Origin: a virus
Strand: one strand, 5' to 3'
Virus record (IMG/VR): IMGVR_UViG_3300033146_004399
Coordinates: 115,367 to 179,366 of that record
Length of the DNA: 64,000 nucleotides
Shown piece after piece: positions 24,558 through 33,638 of this stretch; position 1 is the first letter of the stretch, and each line of letters opens with the position of its first letter. The position numbers were made by a program, and so were the translations under genes. A model generated the notes under the pieces. The model saw only the letters and a program-made list of their open reading frames with translations, made no database searches and was not told where the DNA came from.

Positions 24558-25136
24558 ATGGCATATCGTTATAAACGTATAAAGATTAAATGGAATCAGA
24601 AAGACAAAAAATTCCATAAAATTAAAAGAAATAGAGTTAAGTCAAGAAAGGCACATATAAATTTTATTAGAAATAGAGGTAAGATGAGGTTAGCTTTACG
24701 AAAAGCTCGTATTAAGGGTAAGGTAACTATGCGTAAAAATAAAGGTAAAGGTATATTTAGAAAGTTAAAGATTGCTAGAAGAAGGTGGAAAAATATACTA
24801 AAATCAGATATAAATCTTGATTCCTTTTTAGACGGAATGATGTTAACAGAAGAACAAATATATGAAAAAGCAGATGCTCCAGTATTAGAGATAGGTGTTG
24901 CTGATATTGAATCTATGTATCTTGCACTAAAGAATATAAGAGATGATGTTGAATTCAAAGGGAAAGATGATAAAAAAGCATTTCAAGAATGGATTGATAG
25001 CTCTTTAGAAATATTACATATATTGAAAGGAGAAGACGATGAAATATCAGAAATAGATGAAGATTTTATAGAAGAAGTTTTATCTTTTATAGAACAATAC
25101 GCCGAAAAGGCTGGATTGATGGATGAAGAAGAATAA
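24558..25136 (+). CDS. charge-segregated protein, basic N-half, acidic C-half
   Basis: 192 aa. Residues 1-83 are extremely Lys/Arg-rich (KIKWNQKDKKFHKIKRNRVK), like nucleic-acid-binding tails; residues 84-192 are acidic and helical (IDEDFIEEVLSFIEQYAEKA). No known domain. It could be a DNA- or RNA-binding protein with a neutralising or partner-binding domain. Good AAGGAG site; overlaps the PAS gene start. Confidence 0.55.
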   Translation: MAYRYKRIKIKWNQKDKKFHKIKRNRVKSRKAHINFIRNRGKMRLALRKARIKGKVTMRKNKGKGIFRKLKIARRRWKNILKSDINLDSFLDGMMLTEEQIYEKADAPVLEIGVADIESMYLALKNIRDDVEFKGKDDKKAFQEWIDSSLEILHILKGEDDEISEIDEDFIEEVLSFIEQYAEKAGLMDEEE

Positions 25137-26931
25137 TTTATTAGGTTATGTTTTACTATTTTTAGGTGTTCTTGTATTTGTTTTTATTGCAATGCTATTT
25201 TATTCACATTCATACAACGCAACATTATTTCGTAAAGATATATTTTTTAGAATAAAAACATTACCTGGCATAACATCTTTTATTGTACAAACTATAGTAT
25301 TAACATCATTATTGCATACTATATATTATATATTTCAACGACAGAAAAAACAAAATTACACAATATTAAATAATATAGCTCAACCAATTATTATTTGTAA
25401 TTTATCTGGGAGTATTAAATATGCAAATAAATTTGCTCAATCCTTTTTTGGCTATATTAAAGATGAAATATATAGTCAAAATATATTTAATTTTATAGCT
25501 GAATACGATAAGCAGCGTGCTTACTTAAATGTTAAAGAAGTGAAAGACAACAAAATTGCAACAGTAAATAGTTATAATGTATTAACTGCAGATGGGGATT
25601 GGGTGGAGTGTACAGTTCATACCTCATTTCATTACGGGAAATTATTATCAACGTTTATAAACCAATCTGATACGAAAACTATAGAAAAAAAACAAAAAGA
25701 ACAAACAGAATTTTTATGGTCTTTATTAAATGATATACCAGTTCCCTTATCGTATTTAGATAATAATAATATTTTTAAATTTGTTAATAAATCATATTGT
25801 AAATTAATGGAGCAGAACGAACAAAATTTTTTGGGGAATAATTTATTTGATGTGTTCAAAGATATTGCGATAAACGAAGCAAATCTTGAATATATTAAAG
25901 AAAGCCAAGAAAGCTCGGAATACGAAGAAATTAGATTAATTGGTAATCGTAAAAAAATATTAAAACTTGTTGTTACACCTAAGATTGAAAATAATATAAC
26001 AGTTGGTACTTTTACAGCAATAATAGATAAAACCAAAGAACGAAAGTTAGAAATATTAAATAAAAAAGAAATAAGATTGAATATCATCTTTGCTAAAATA
26101 TTAACAATTTTAGTTTCATCACCAATAAACATACGTGATACTTCTATAGATAAATCATTAGATTTAGTTCGAAAGGCACTTAACATCGATAAATGTTACG
26201 TTATACAATTAGATGATTCTGCTGTTGTAGCATATGAAGCTTCAGGCGTAGGGCTTAAAGAATGTAAAGGTTATATGGTACATTTAAGTAATCAACAACA
26301 AAATTTTACAGAGGTAAAACAATTAATTATACCAAATCTTTCAGTTTCTCAGTTTAAAAATTTAAAATATTATAAAACTAATGAAGCTCGATCTGTAGCT
26401 GAAATATTAATACCTAAAGATAATATGTTTGGAAGTGATATCATTATAGGTGCAATGACTTCGTTTAAACATAAAAATTGGCAAAAAAATGAAATTAATT
26501 TTATTCAATCTGTTGGTAAAATAATTTCAACTAGTATCGAAAGAAAACAATATATACAAGAATTAAAATATAGCGAAGATACCCTAAATATTTTAGTTGA
26601 TAATTCAAACATAGGGTTTTTTATACATACACTTGAAGACGAAATAGTATTTATAAATAATAAAACGAAAGAACTTTTTGGTTATAAATTAGAAGAAATA
26701 GAAAGTATTCTTTTTATACAAGATAATATAGTTTTGCCCGAGTATCATGAAACAATTAAAAATATGATGAAATTAGCAGAATTAAAAGGTCAAGCTTCTG
26801 GATTTATAAAAATAAAAAATAAAAATGGTAAAATATTTTCCGTAGAAATACATATAAAATCTATAGATTATGAGACTTCTAAAGCATATTTATATACAAT
26901 GATAGATGTGAGTAAATATATAGGAGATTGA
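25123..26931 (+). CDS. membrane-anchored PAS-PAS-GAF-PAS sensor protein without kinase domain
   Basis: 602 aa. Two membrane helices (about 8-27 and 50-68) enclose a short outside loop. Then PAS 1 (~78-180: ILNNIAQPIIICNLSG, YANKFAQSFFGY), PAS 2 (~195-305: SLLNDIPVPLSYLDNNN, FVNKSYCKLM), a GAF-type domain (~325-475: IDKSLDLVRKALNIDKCYVI, NEINFIQSVGKIISTSIERK) and PAS 3 (~485-600: FINNKTKELFGYKLEEIESI). No HisKA/HATPase, GGDEF or EAL follows; the gene ends after PAS 3. It probably senses a small molecule or redox state and signals by protein contact. Very unusual in a phage. Confidence 0.8.
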   Translation: MKKNNLLGYVLLFLGVLVFVFIAMLFYSHSYNATLFRKDIFFRIKTLPGITSFIVQTIVLTSLLHTIYYIFQRQKKQNYTILNNIAQPIIICNLSGSIKYANKFAQSFFGYIKDEIYSQNIFNFIAEYDKQRAYLNVKEVKDNKIATVNSYNVLTADGDWVECTVHTSFHYGKLLSTFINQSDTKTIEKKQKEQTEFLWSLLNDIPVPLSYLDNNNIFKFVNKSYCKLMEQNEQNFLGNNLFDVFKDIAINEANLEYIKESQESSEYEEIRLIGNRKKILKLVVTPKIENNITVGTFTAIIDKTKERKLEILNKKEIRLNIIFAKILTILVSSPINIRDTSIDKSLDLVRKALNIDKCYVIQLDDSAVVAYEASGVGLKECKGYMVHLSNQQQNFTEVKQLIIPNLSVSQFKNLKYYKTNEARSVAEILIPKDNMFGSDIIIGAMTSFKHKNWQKNEINFIQSVGKIISTSIERKQYIQELKYSEDTLNILVDNSNIGFFIHTLEDEIVFINNKTKELFGYKLEEIESILFIQDNIVLPEYHETIKNMMKLAELKGQASGFIKIKNKNGKIFSVEIHIKSIDYETSKAYLYTMIDVSKYIGD

Positions 26932-26935
26932 TATA

Positions 26936-27253
26936 ATGCCATTTTATGATTATTATTGCAAAAATTGTGGTGCAGAAAAAGAAGAATTTCATACTATGTC
27001 TGAAGAACCTTTAATGATTTGTAATAAGTGTGGAAAACAAATGTCTAAAAAAATATCTATGGGTCATGGCGGATTTAAAATGATATCAGATGGAACTAGA
27101 CGAAGAGATTATGGTACCAGATACGGTGGTAAAAAGAAAAAATCAGATCATGTCCCCAATGTTCAAGAATCAGCCGATTTAAAAGCCAAACAACAGATGA
27201 AAGAGAGAAAAGCTAAAGTAAAAGATCCAGATAACCCATACGCTGGATTTTAA
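26936..27253 (+). CDS. FmdB-type zinc ribbon protein
   Basis: 105 aa. N-terminal MPFYDYYCKNCGAEKEEFHT...MICNKCGKQMSKKIS: two CxxC knuckles of the FmdB/zinc-ribbon 8 family, followed by a basic flexible tail ending DNPYAGF. Probably a zinc-binding regulator or adaptor. It starts five bases after the PAS sensor gene, so the two are cotranscribed. Confidence 0.7.
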   Translation: MPFYDYYCKNCGAEKEEFHTMSEEPLMICNKCGKQMSKKISMGHGGFKMISDGTRRRDYGTRYGGKKKKSDHVPNVQESADLKAKQQMKERKAKVKDPDNPYAGF

Positions 27254-27255
27254 TA

Positions 27256-28839
27256 TTGACTCGTTCAGATTTAATAAAGTACGCAAATAAAAATTTATTT
27301 GTAAATGGGAAGTTTAAAGGTATACGTAAAAATAGTATTCATTTTAATTTATTAAATGATTGTTTACCTAATAAAGAATATGATATATTAGAAAGATTTT
27401 ATTTATTTTATAATAATATAGAAACACCACCTCGTTGTATATGCGGCAAAAAATTAAAAATATTTCGTTGGTCAAATGGATATAATAAGTTTTGTAGTCC
27501 AAATTGTGGAGGCGTTGAATCAATTAAAACAATAAAAGTTAAATATAATGTGGATAATGTGTTTAAATTAGAATCTGTTAAAAGTAAATCTAAAAAAACT
27601 AAAAGTGAAAAATACGGTGATGAAAATTATAATAATAACAGTAAAGCTATAGAAACAAATATAATTAGGTACGGAGTTTCTAATACTTTTCAACTTACAA
27701 ATCGTATCACTGGAACAAATATAAAAAAATACGGTGTTAAACATAATTCATATAATAAAGATACTATTGAAAAAAGAAAATTAACTAGACTTAAAACTTT
27801 CTTTAATAATATCATAAAAAGAAATGATGATATTATTCCTTTATTTAACATAGATAGTTATCACGGGATTGATAGAAAAAATAAATATTCTTGGAAATGT
27901 ACAAAATGTGGCAATATATTTAGCGATCATTTAGATGATGGACATATACCAAGATGTTTAGTATGCAACCCAAAACTTGTTGGTATATCTAGTTATGAAC
28001 AAGAATTAAAAAATTTTTTAAATTTATATAATATAAAATTTGAAAGTAATTCTAGAGAATTAATTAAACCTTTAGAACTTGATATTTATATTCCTTCTCA
28101 CAATTTAGCTATTGAATTTGATGGCCTTTATTGGCATTCAGATGAATTTGTGGATAAATATTATCATTTAGATAAAACGCTAGAATGTGAAATGAAAAGT
28201 ATACAATTAATACATATATTTGAAGATGAATGGGTTAACAAAAGAAAAATAGTAGAAGCACGCCTAAAAAATCTATTAGGTTTAAATTCTAGAAGGATAG
28301 GAGCTAGACAAACCACTATAAAAGAAATAGATGCTAAAACTAAAAATACCTTCCTTAATACTTTTCATATACAAGGTGAAGATAAAAGTAGTATTAAATT
28401 AGGTGCTTATTACAATGATGAATTAATTGGTGTTATGACTTTCGGTAAATTAAGAAGATTTATGAACAAAATACATGTTGATGGAAGTTGGGAATTAATA
28501 AGATTTGTTACAATATCTGATACATGGACGCCAGGATTAGCTTCTAAGATGCTTATTTACTTTGAAAAAGAATGGAAACCAAAATTAATAGAATCATTTG
28601 CAGATAGAAGATGGAGTCAAGGTAATTTATATTATAAATTGGGGTTTAAATTTGATAAGCAAACAATACCTAATTATTATTATTCTAAAAATTTAAAACG
28701 TTATCATAGATACAAATTTAGGAAGAGTGAATTAAAGAATTTCGATAATTATTCAATAGATAAAACGGAGTTTCAAATAATGGATGAAGCAGGATGGCTA
28801 AGAATATATGATTGTGGTAACTACAAATTTGTTAAATAA
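27256..28839 (+). CDS. Hef-like free-standing homing endonuclease
   Basis: 527 aa from TTG 27256. The N-terminal half has repeat-like zinc segments (CICGKKLKIF...FCSPNCGG; CTKCGNIFSDH...CLVCNP) and KYGV/KYNV repeats. The nuclease core is PD-(D/E)XK/Vsr-like: FESNSRELI, LELDIYIPSHNLAIEFDG with catalytic D and E, LYWHSD, and IHIFEDEW. A C-terminal GNAT-like region (GVMTFGKLRRF, GLASKMLIYFEKEW) is usual in this phage family. It likely cuts a rival allele nearby to spread itself. Confidence 0.75.
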   Translation: MTRSDLIKYANKNLFVNGKFKGIRKNSIHFNLLNDCLPNKEYDILERFYLFYNNIETPPRCICGKKLKIFRWSNGYNKFCSPNCGGVESIKTIKVKYNVDNVFKLESVKSKSKKTKSEKYGDENYNNNSKAIETNIIRYGVSNTFQLTNRITGTNIKKYGVKHNSYNKDTIEKRKLTRLKTFFNNIIKRNDDIIPLFNIDSYHGIDRKNKYSWKCTKCGNIFSDHLDDGHIPRCLVCNPKLVGISSYEQELKNFLNLYNIKFESNSRELIKPLELDIYIPSHNLAIEFDGLYWHSDEFVDKYYHLDKTLECEMKSIQLIHIFEDEWVNKRKIVEARLKNLLGLNSRRIGARQTTIKEIDAKTKNTFLNTFHIQGEDKSSIKLGAYYNDELIGVMTFGKLRRFMNKIHVDGSWELIRFVTISDTWTPGLASKMLIYFEKEWKPKLIESFADRRWSQGNLYYKLGFKFDKQTIPNYYYSKNLKRYHRYKFRKSELKNFDNYSIDKTEFQIMDEAGWLRIYDCGNYKFVK

Positions 28840-28841
28840 AA

Positions 28842-28853
28842 AGCATATTTAAT
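28842..28853 (+). promoter_or_regulatory. AGCATATTTAAT element
   Basis: Exact AGCATATTTAAT, 20 bases before the TTG start at 28874 and just after the homing endonuclease stop. Identical to the copies at 11750, 49719 (minus) and 54309. Confidence 0.55.
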
Positions 28854-28873
28854 ATTAAAAATAGGAGAATATA

Positions 28874-29056
28874 TTGATTAACACTCTAAAACAAATATAT
28901 CCAGATAAAAAGTTTGCATTAAATAGTTTTCTTACTATACAAGAAAATACAAAAACTACTACTATTAAGTGGAATGATAGTATATATGATTTGGAAAAAT
29001 ATCATAATATAAATGTTGAAAATAAACTTTTAGAACTAATAAAAGAAAATTTATAA
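28874..29056 (+). CDS. hypothetical small protein, TTG start
   Basis: 60 aa (MINTLKQIYPDKKFALNSFL...), preceded by ATAGGAG and an AGCATATTTAAT element. Not recognised. Directly before the tubulin gene. Confidence 0.5.
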   Translation: MINTLKQIYPDKKFALNSFLTIQENTKTTTIKWNDSIYDLEKYHNINVENKLLELIKENL

Positions 29057-29086
29057 TACAAACACATTTAAAAAAAGGAGAAACAA

Positions 29087-30127
29087 ATGTCATTCAGTAA
29101 AAAGGTTGTAATCGGTGCAGGTCAATGTGGCACCCGACTTGCAAGCAAATACGCTCTTGATGGAGATAAACTCATCGCCTTCAATACAGACAGTAGAGAT
29201 TCAGGCGGAGAGAATATAGCCAATGACCATATTCTTGTAGAAGGTGGAGCTGGCCAGAATTATTCAAAAGGTTTAAAAATATGGTCTCAACAAAGAGAAC
29301 ATGTAGAAGAAGCTTTAAAAGATATAAATGAAGAATATGTAGTATATTTTATTTCTGCTGGAGGCGGTTCTGGTTCATCCTCTGTTATAACAATTCTAAA
29401 TATTCTCCTAGAGCAGGAGAACAAAATTTTATTAGTAGTTGCTCTTCCCTTTCTTAAGGAATCAATTCCAGCAACGTCAAATGCAACTCGGCTCTTAAGT
29501 AAAGTTGCAGAATTTTCAAACAATATGTCTGTCCTTCTTATGGCTAATGATGAAATTGGTAAGCAGGTTGGGAGTCTATCATTTGATAAAATCAATGATG
29601 AGATTGTACGTAAGACTCGTATCATTACAGATATAATAAATCTTCATAATGATAAATATTTTACACCATTCGCGATAGACGAAGGAGATCATTCCTCTGT
29701 AGCTTTCTCTGGTGGTTTTATAAACCTCTCATTTGACTCTTTATACCAGGAAGTCGAAGGTGAGATGAAAATTAAAAGTCCTAAATTTTCTTATGGTTCA
29801 ATAAAAGAAGCAAGTAATATTCTTATTGTTAAAAATATTCCCACAAATAGAAATCATACTGAAGCTATGAAAGAAGGCGACTCCCTTGTTCAAGCTGCCA
29901 TGAAAGTTTCTTCTTCTGGAAAAGGTGCTAGAACATTATATGGTGCTATAAGGACAGATAAGAATGTAGCAGAATATACAACAATCGCTTCCGGTATTGG
30001 TATAGATAAAATCTTTAATAAAATGAAGAATAAAGCTACCAACTCTGCAGTTCAATATATTGGTAAAGTTAAAACTAAAACTAAGAAGAAGCTGGAGAGA
30101 AAAGAAGACAGAGTATTGGACATATAA
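29087..30127 (+). CDS. phage tubulin/FtsZ-like GTPase
   Basis: 346 aa. Tubulin-superfamily GTP-binding loops are in order: T1 GAGQCGTRLA (10-19), T2 AFNTDSRD (31-38), T3 GGAGQNYSKG (53-62), T4 glycine loop AGGGSGSSS (91-99, for GGGTGTG), T5 ALPFLKE (119-125), and MANDEIGKQ with N154-x-D-type residues. A basic C-terminal tail (KVKTKTKKKLERKEDR) follows. Related phage proteins (PhuZ, TubZ) form filaments that position or carry phage DNA or capsids. I cannot tell which of these it is closest to. Strong AAAGGAG site. Confidence 0.82.
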   Translation: MSFSKKVVIGAGQCGTRLASKYALDGDKLIAFNTDSRDSGGENIANDHILVEGGAGQNYSKGLKIWSQQREHVEEALKDINEEYVVYFISAGGGSGSSSVITILNILLEQENKILLVVALPFLKESIPATSNATRLLSKVAEFSNNMSVLLMANDEIGKQVGSLSFDKINDEIVRKTRIITDIINLHNDKYFTPFAIDEGDHSSVAFSGGFINLSFDSLYQEVEGEMKIKSPKFSYGSIKEASNILIVKNIPTNRNHTEAMKEGDSLVQAAMKVSSSGKGARTLYGAIRTDKNVAEYTTIASGIGIDKIFNKMKNKATNSAVQYIGKVKTKTKKKLERKEDRVLDI

Positions 30128-30307
30128 ATGGAAGATTTTATTGTTTTTCAACTTTTGCTAGATTCAACTGTCCCGGATAAAATTAAGAATAAATTGCGTA
30201 AAGCATTTAATGTTTATGATGTTGAAACGGTAGAAAAAATTATAGATAATATTTTATTAATTAAAACAACTAATGTTTTATTAAAGATGAAACATGATGA
30301 GGTATGA
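30128..30307 (+). CDS. hypothetical small protein
   Basis: 59 aa, helical, starts directly at the tubulin stop and overlaps the next gene by ATGA. Coupling to the tubulin suggests a possible partner, but there is no recognisable motif. Confidence 0.5.
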   Translation: MEDFIVFQLLLDSTVPDKIKNKLRKAFNVYDVETVEKIIDNILLIKTTNVLLKMKHDEV

Positions 30308-30516
30308 ATATGGCGTTATTGCAAGGTGGAACAATAAATAGTAGTAAAGCAAGATTAAAATCAAATAATTTAAAAATTTTGATAGATGAAGATTCCGGTG
30401 ATATAGCTATACATAATTTTCGATATGGCAATGAGAAAACATTAATAATTCCATTAGATGAAATGCCCGAAAGATATCAATCTTTTTTCGCTGGATTCGT
30501 TTTAACAAACCGCTGA
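30304..30516 (+). CDS. hypothetical small protein
   Basis: 70 aa, soluble (KILIDEDSGDIAIHNFRYGN), not recognised. Coupled to the gene before it; followed 33 bases later by the primase. Confidence 0.5.
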   Translation: MNMALLQGGTINSSKARLKSNNLKILIDEDSGDIAIHNFRYGNEKTLIIPLDEMPERYQSFFAGFVLTNR

Positions 30517-30548
30517 TAGTAGCAATTAAAAATACATAGGAAAAAACA

Positions 30549-31694
30549 ATGCTGTTAAATAATCACAACACAGTGAAAATATATCCTCGTGAAGTAATAA
30601 TTGCATATGTGCAACAATATATTACTGATGATTATGAGGAGAAAACTAATGACAAAGGTCATTGGATTAATATACCATCCCCTTTTTATATAGATGGACG
30701 AAAACGTCTAGGCTTCAATTATGACACAGGTATAGTATTTGATTTTAAACTTCAGAGAGCTTGGGATTTAGAAAAGTTTGTTATGGAGGAAAGAGATGTT
30801 CCACGTGCTAAAGCTGAAAAAATATTATTTGAAATTAGGTATGCTCTTAAAAAACAAGGTATAGTAATACGCCCCCCAACTCGTCAAATAATAAAAGAAG
30901 AGAATGCTAAAAATTTAGATCTTCTTCAAGAACCCGCCGGTCTTAAATCATTCAATCAAGAAAGAATTATGCGAAATAGAATGGGTAGGAAGGGTTTAAT
31001 ATATCTTCAAGGCAGAGAATTCACCCCCGAGATAATTGATAGATTTGGTTTGAAATATATAGACCATGAAGTTTGTCCTCAGTGTAATGGAGATAGGTTT
31101 ATCAACGGCGATAAATGTTCTTATTGCAACGGATGGGGGAAAAATAAATTTCATGGTAGGATATATGTCCCAACTTATGAAAATGGTAAGTTAGTGTATT
31201 TTCAAGCTCGTGATTATCTGGGGAGAGATAAGAAATGGAAGTATATGAATCCATCGGTTTCTCGTTCCCAAGTTGTTTATTTTTACGACCTACTAAAAGC
31301 GAATGATAGAATCTTTATTGCAGAAGGTCCCTTCGACGCGATGTATCTTTCTAAAGGTAATAGTGTAACTGCTCTTATGGGCAATAAAATGTCTAAAGCC
31401 TTCGCACAGAAACTTCTATGGAAGACACCCAAACAAGTAATATTTATACCCGATTTTGATAAAGATTTAAAAACAAGAAAAGGTATATTTAAGAATTTAA
31501 TATATAATATAAATAAAATTACAAGTGAAGCTAATTATTCTATTGAGGTAGGTGTGTACAATTGGTTTGTTCTTACTGATGCTAAGGATATTAATGCTGG
31601 AGGTATAAATTACGTTGACGAATCGCTCTTGATATTTCCTAAAAAGGAACCAACTAAGTTTAGGAGTATGATGCATGAAGTGCTCTACAGATAA
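30549..31694 (+). CDS. DNA primase (DnaG/gp61-like)
   Basis: 381 aa. A four-cysteine zinc module CPQC (176-179)/CSYC (190-193) lies inside the protein just before the TOPRIM domain rather than at the N-terminus. TOPRIM motifs: IFIAEGPFDAMYL (255-267, catalytic Glu) and IFIPDFDKD (298-306, DxD). It lays RNA primers for lagging-strand synthesis at the helicase encoded 310 bases downstream. The N-terminal ~130 residues probably bind template or helicase. Confidence 0.82.
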   Translation: MLLNNHNTVKIYPREVIIAYVQQYITDDYEEKTNDKGHWINIPSPFYIDGRKRLGFNYDTGIVFDFKLQRAWDLEKFVMEERDVPRAKAEKILFEIRYALKKQGIVIRPPTRQIIKEENAKNLDLLQEPAGLKSFNQERIMRNRMGRKGLIYLQGREFTPEIIDRFGLKYIDHEVCPQCNGDRFINGDKCSYCNGWGKNKFHGRIYVPTYENGKLVYFQARDYLGRDKKWKYMNPSVSRSQVVYFYDLLKANDRIFIAEGPFDAMYLSKGNSVTALMGNKMSKAFAQKLLWKTPKQVIFIPDFDKDLKTRKGIFKNLIYNINKITSEANYSIEVGVYNWFVLTDAKDINAGGINYVDESLLIFPKKEPTKFRSMMHEVLYR

Positions 31695-32004
31695 TATTGT
31701 TAAAGAATATGCAAAACATCTCTTAATACATATGGATCCGGATAAATCGATCGCATATTTAATAATGTATTTAATAAATGAAAAATATCCCAGTGGAGTA
31801 CAAACCTCCAAACGTTTAGAAGTAGTATCTTGGATACAAAAAATATTTGATATCCTAAACCCATTTGGTGATGGTAGGTTTAGTTCATTTGATATTGAAT
31901 TAGAAAATCTTCCGGAAGAGATGGAAATGGTGTTCTATAACGATTATCATGGTGAAGGGTGGATTAGAAACAAAATTAAAACAAAAAGTAAGAAAGGATT
32001 ATAA
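31675..32004 (+). CDS. hypothetical protein between primase and helicase
   Basis: 109 aa, helical, aromatic-rich; overlaps the primase end by 20 bases and ends at the base before the helicase ATG. This tight position suggests a replisome accessory such as a helicase loader or adaptor, but I see no motif that proves it. Confidence 0.5.
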   Translation: MKCSTDNIVKEYAKHLLIHMDPDKSIAYLIMYLINEKYPSGVQTSKRLEVVSWIQKIFDILNPFGDGRFSSFDIELENLPEEMEMVFYNDYHGEGWIRNKIKTKSKKGL

Positions 32005-33330
32005 ATGAATCAAAATATAGATTTAGGCGATTTAATTGTAGATATGTACAGGATGTGTAATCAAGATCAAACATTTTTGGTTCGTATGATGGCACACTTA
32101 GATAAAAGTTTTTTCCTCTCATCTAAAATATTTTCAAAAGTATTTATACTCTATAAACTCTATTTTGAAAAATATCAAAAAGCTCCAACAGAAAAAGTTT
32201 TAAGACATGAACTTACTAAAGCTGGTGAAAACGAAGATGTTGTTAATGGTGTAGTAGATGAGATTTTTAGTCAGAAAATATTCAACCATGGTGAAAAAGA
32301 CTATATAACAGATTTAGTAGTAATGCATGCTAGAAAAGTTAATGTTGAGAAAGCAATAATGCTTGCCAGTGATAAAATCAATGATGGCGACGATTTCACA
32401 GATGAGAAGTTTAGAGAAATTTTAGCAGATGTAACAGAGAGTATAAAATTTAGTATTGATACAGATTTAGGTATAGATTTGTTTGATATAGATGAAAGAT
32501 ATAATAGAATTGCTAATTCTATGGGTAATAAAATATCTACAGGTTTTTCAAATCTTGATCATATAACGGGGGGTGGTTTCGCGCGTAAAGAGCTTCACGC
32601 AATACAGGGACCCCCTGGATTGGGTAAAACAATTTTTTTAGTCAACTTAGGCTTTAAATTTCTTGTGGGTGGGTACAATGTAGCTCACTATTCTTTAGAA
32701 ATGGGCGAAGAGCGACTTGGTCTTAGATACGATGGTGTAGCATCTGGTCAAACTATTAATTCACTCATGAGATTGGAAGGGATCGATGACGTGAAAAAAG
32801 CATATAAAATGCTTAAAATGATGACTAAAACTCATCTCAAAATGAAAGAATTTCCGACTGGAGCAGCATCTACTTATGATATTGAAGCACATTTAGATGA
32901 ATTAGCTCTTTATGAAGATTTTACGCCAGATGTAATCGTTGTGGATTATGGTGATATCATGAAGTCAACTAGAAATACAAAAAATACATATGAAGAACAA
33001 GGTTGGATATTTAGAGAATTAAGAGCTCTAGCAATTAAAAGAGATTGCGTTGTTTTAACAGCTACTCAGTCACGCAGGGATGCACTTAAAGAAGATGGCG
33101 GTACCAAAGATATTATTGGTATGGATCAAGTTGCAGATTCAATGGAAAAAAATAGGATTCTCGACCTCCTCCTATCAGTACAACAATCTAGAGAAGAACG
33201 TGACGAAGGTCGAGTAGGGTTATGGGTTGCTAAAAATAGAAATGGAGCAGCTAACCTTAAGATTGATTTCCTTATTAATTACAGAAATATGAAACTTTCA
33301 GAACCTCAGGTAAGTACTGGTGGTGTTTGA
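32005..33330 (+). CDS. replicative DNA helicase (DnaB/gp41-like)
   Basis: 441 aa. RecA-type helicase core: ISTGFSNLDHITGGGFARKE, Walker A GPPGLGKT (202-209), SLEMGEERLGLR, Walker B VIVVDYGD (about 305-312), TATQSRRDA and late VADSMEKNRI. The N-terminal ~155 residues are a helical domain like the primase-binding collar of DnaB. It unwinds DNA as a hexamer ahead of the phage polymerase. No intein or intron is seen. It follows primase in the same unit. Confidence 0.9.
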   Translation: MNQNIDLGDLIVDMYRMCNQDQTFLVRMMAHLDKSFFLSSKIFSKVFILYKLYFEKYQKAPTEKVLRHELTKAGENEDVVNGVVDEIFSQKIFNHGEKDYITDLVVMHARKVNVEKAIMLASDKINDGDDFTDEKFREILADVTESIKFSIDTDLGIDLFDIDERYNRIANSMGNKISTGFSNLDHITGGGFARKELHAIQGPPGLGKTIFLVNLGFKFLVGGYNVAHYSLEMGEERLGLRYDGVASGQTINSLMRLEGIDDVKKAYKMLKMMTKTHLKMKEFPTGAASTYDIEAHLDELALYEDFTPDVIVVDYGDIMKSTRNTKNTYEEQGWIFRELRALAIKRDCVVLTATQSRRDALKEDGGTKDIIGMDQVADSMEKNRILDLLLSVQQSREERDEGRVGLWVAKNRNGAANLKIDFLINYRNMKLSEPQVSTGGV

Positions 33331-33345
33331 TAATAGATACACTAA

Positions 33346-33636
33346 AATATTCTTCTTGGTAATAACTGCCACAATTGCCAGTACATAGTAGATGACAAAA
33401 TAAAACGTATGAAGAGTAAAAAAGTATATAGCATGAATTATATTTGCTCTAAGTGGAAACAGGCTAGAAATGAAAATATTTTAGATCGTAATTATTATAG
33501 AAATAAATACGTTGAAGATAGAGAGTTTATAAATTTAGTGGTTGAAGTTAACAGGTTATTAAAAAAAAAGAACAAAGGTAAAGTGAAAAAAATACCAAAA
33601 AAAAACATTAAAATAAGTTATTGTACGGAAAGATAA
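33346..33636 (+). CDS. Cys4 small-protein family member with long basic tail; start disrupted
   Basis: The frame reads NILLGNNCHNCQY...YICSKWKQ, the family pattern (AKNILxGxxCxxC...CxxW), then a 60-residue Lys-rich tail. No ATG/GTG/TTG precedes the CxxC part in this frame (a TAA is at 33343). One base upstream in the other frame, TTG ATA ATA GAT ACA CTA AAA would supply the missing start, so a one-base shift near 33348 or a rare ATT start is implied. A shorter product from ATG 33409 would lack the CxxC. Confidence 0.5.
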   Translation, partial: NILLGNNCHNCQYIVDDKIKRMKSKKVYSMNYICSKWKQARNENILDRNYYRNKYVEDREFINLVVEVNRLLKKKNKGKVKKIPKKNIKISYCTER

Positions 33637-33638
33637 TC

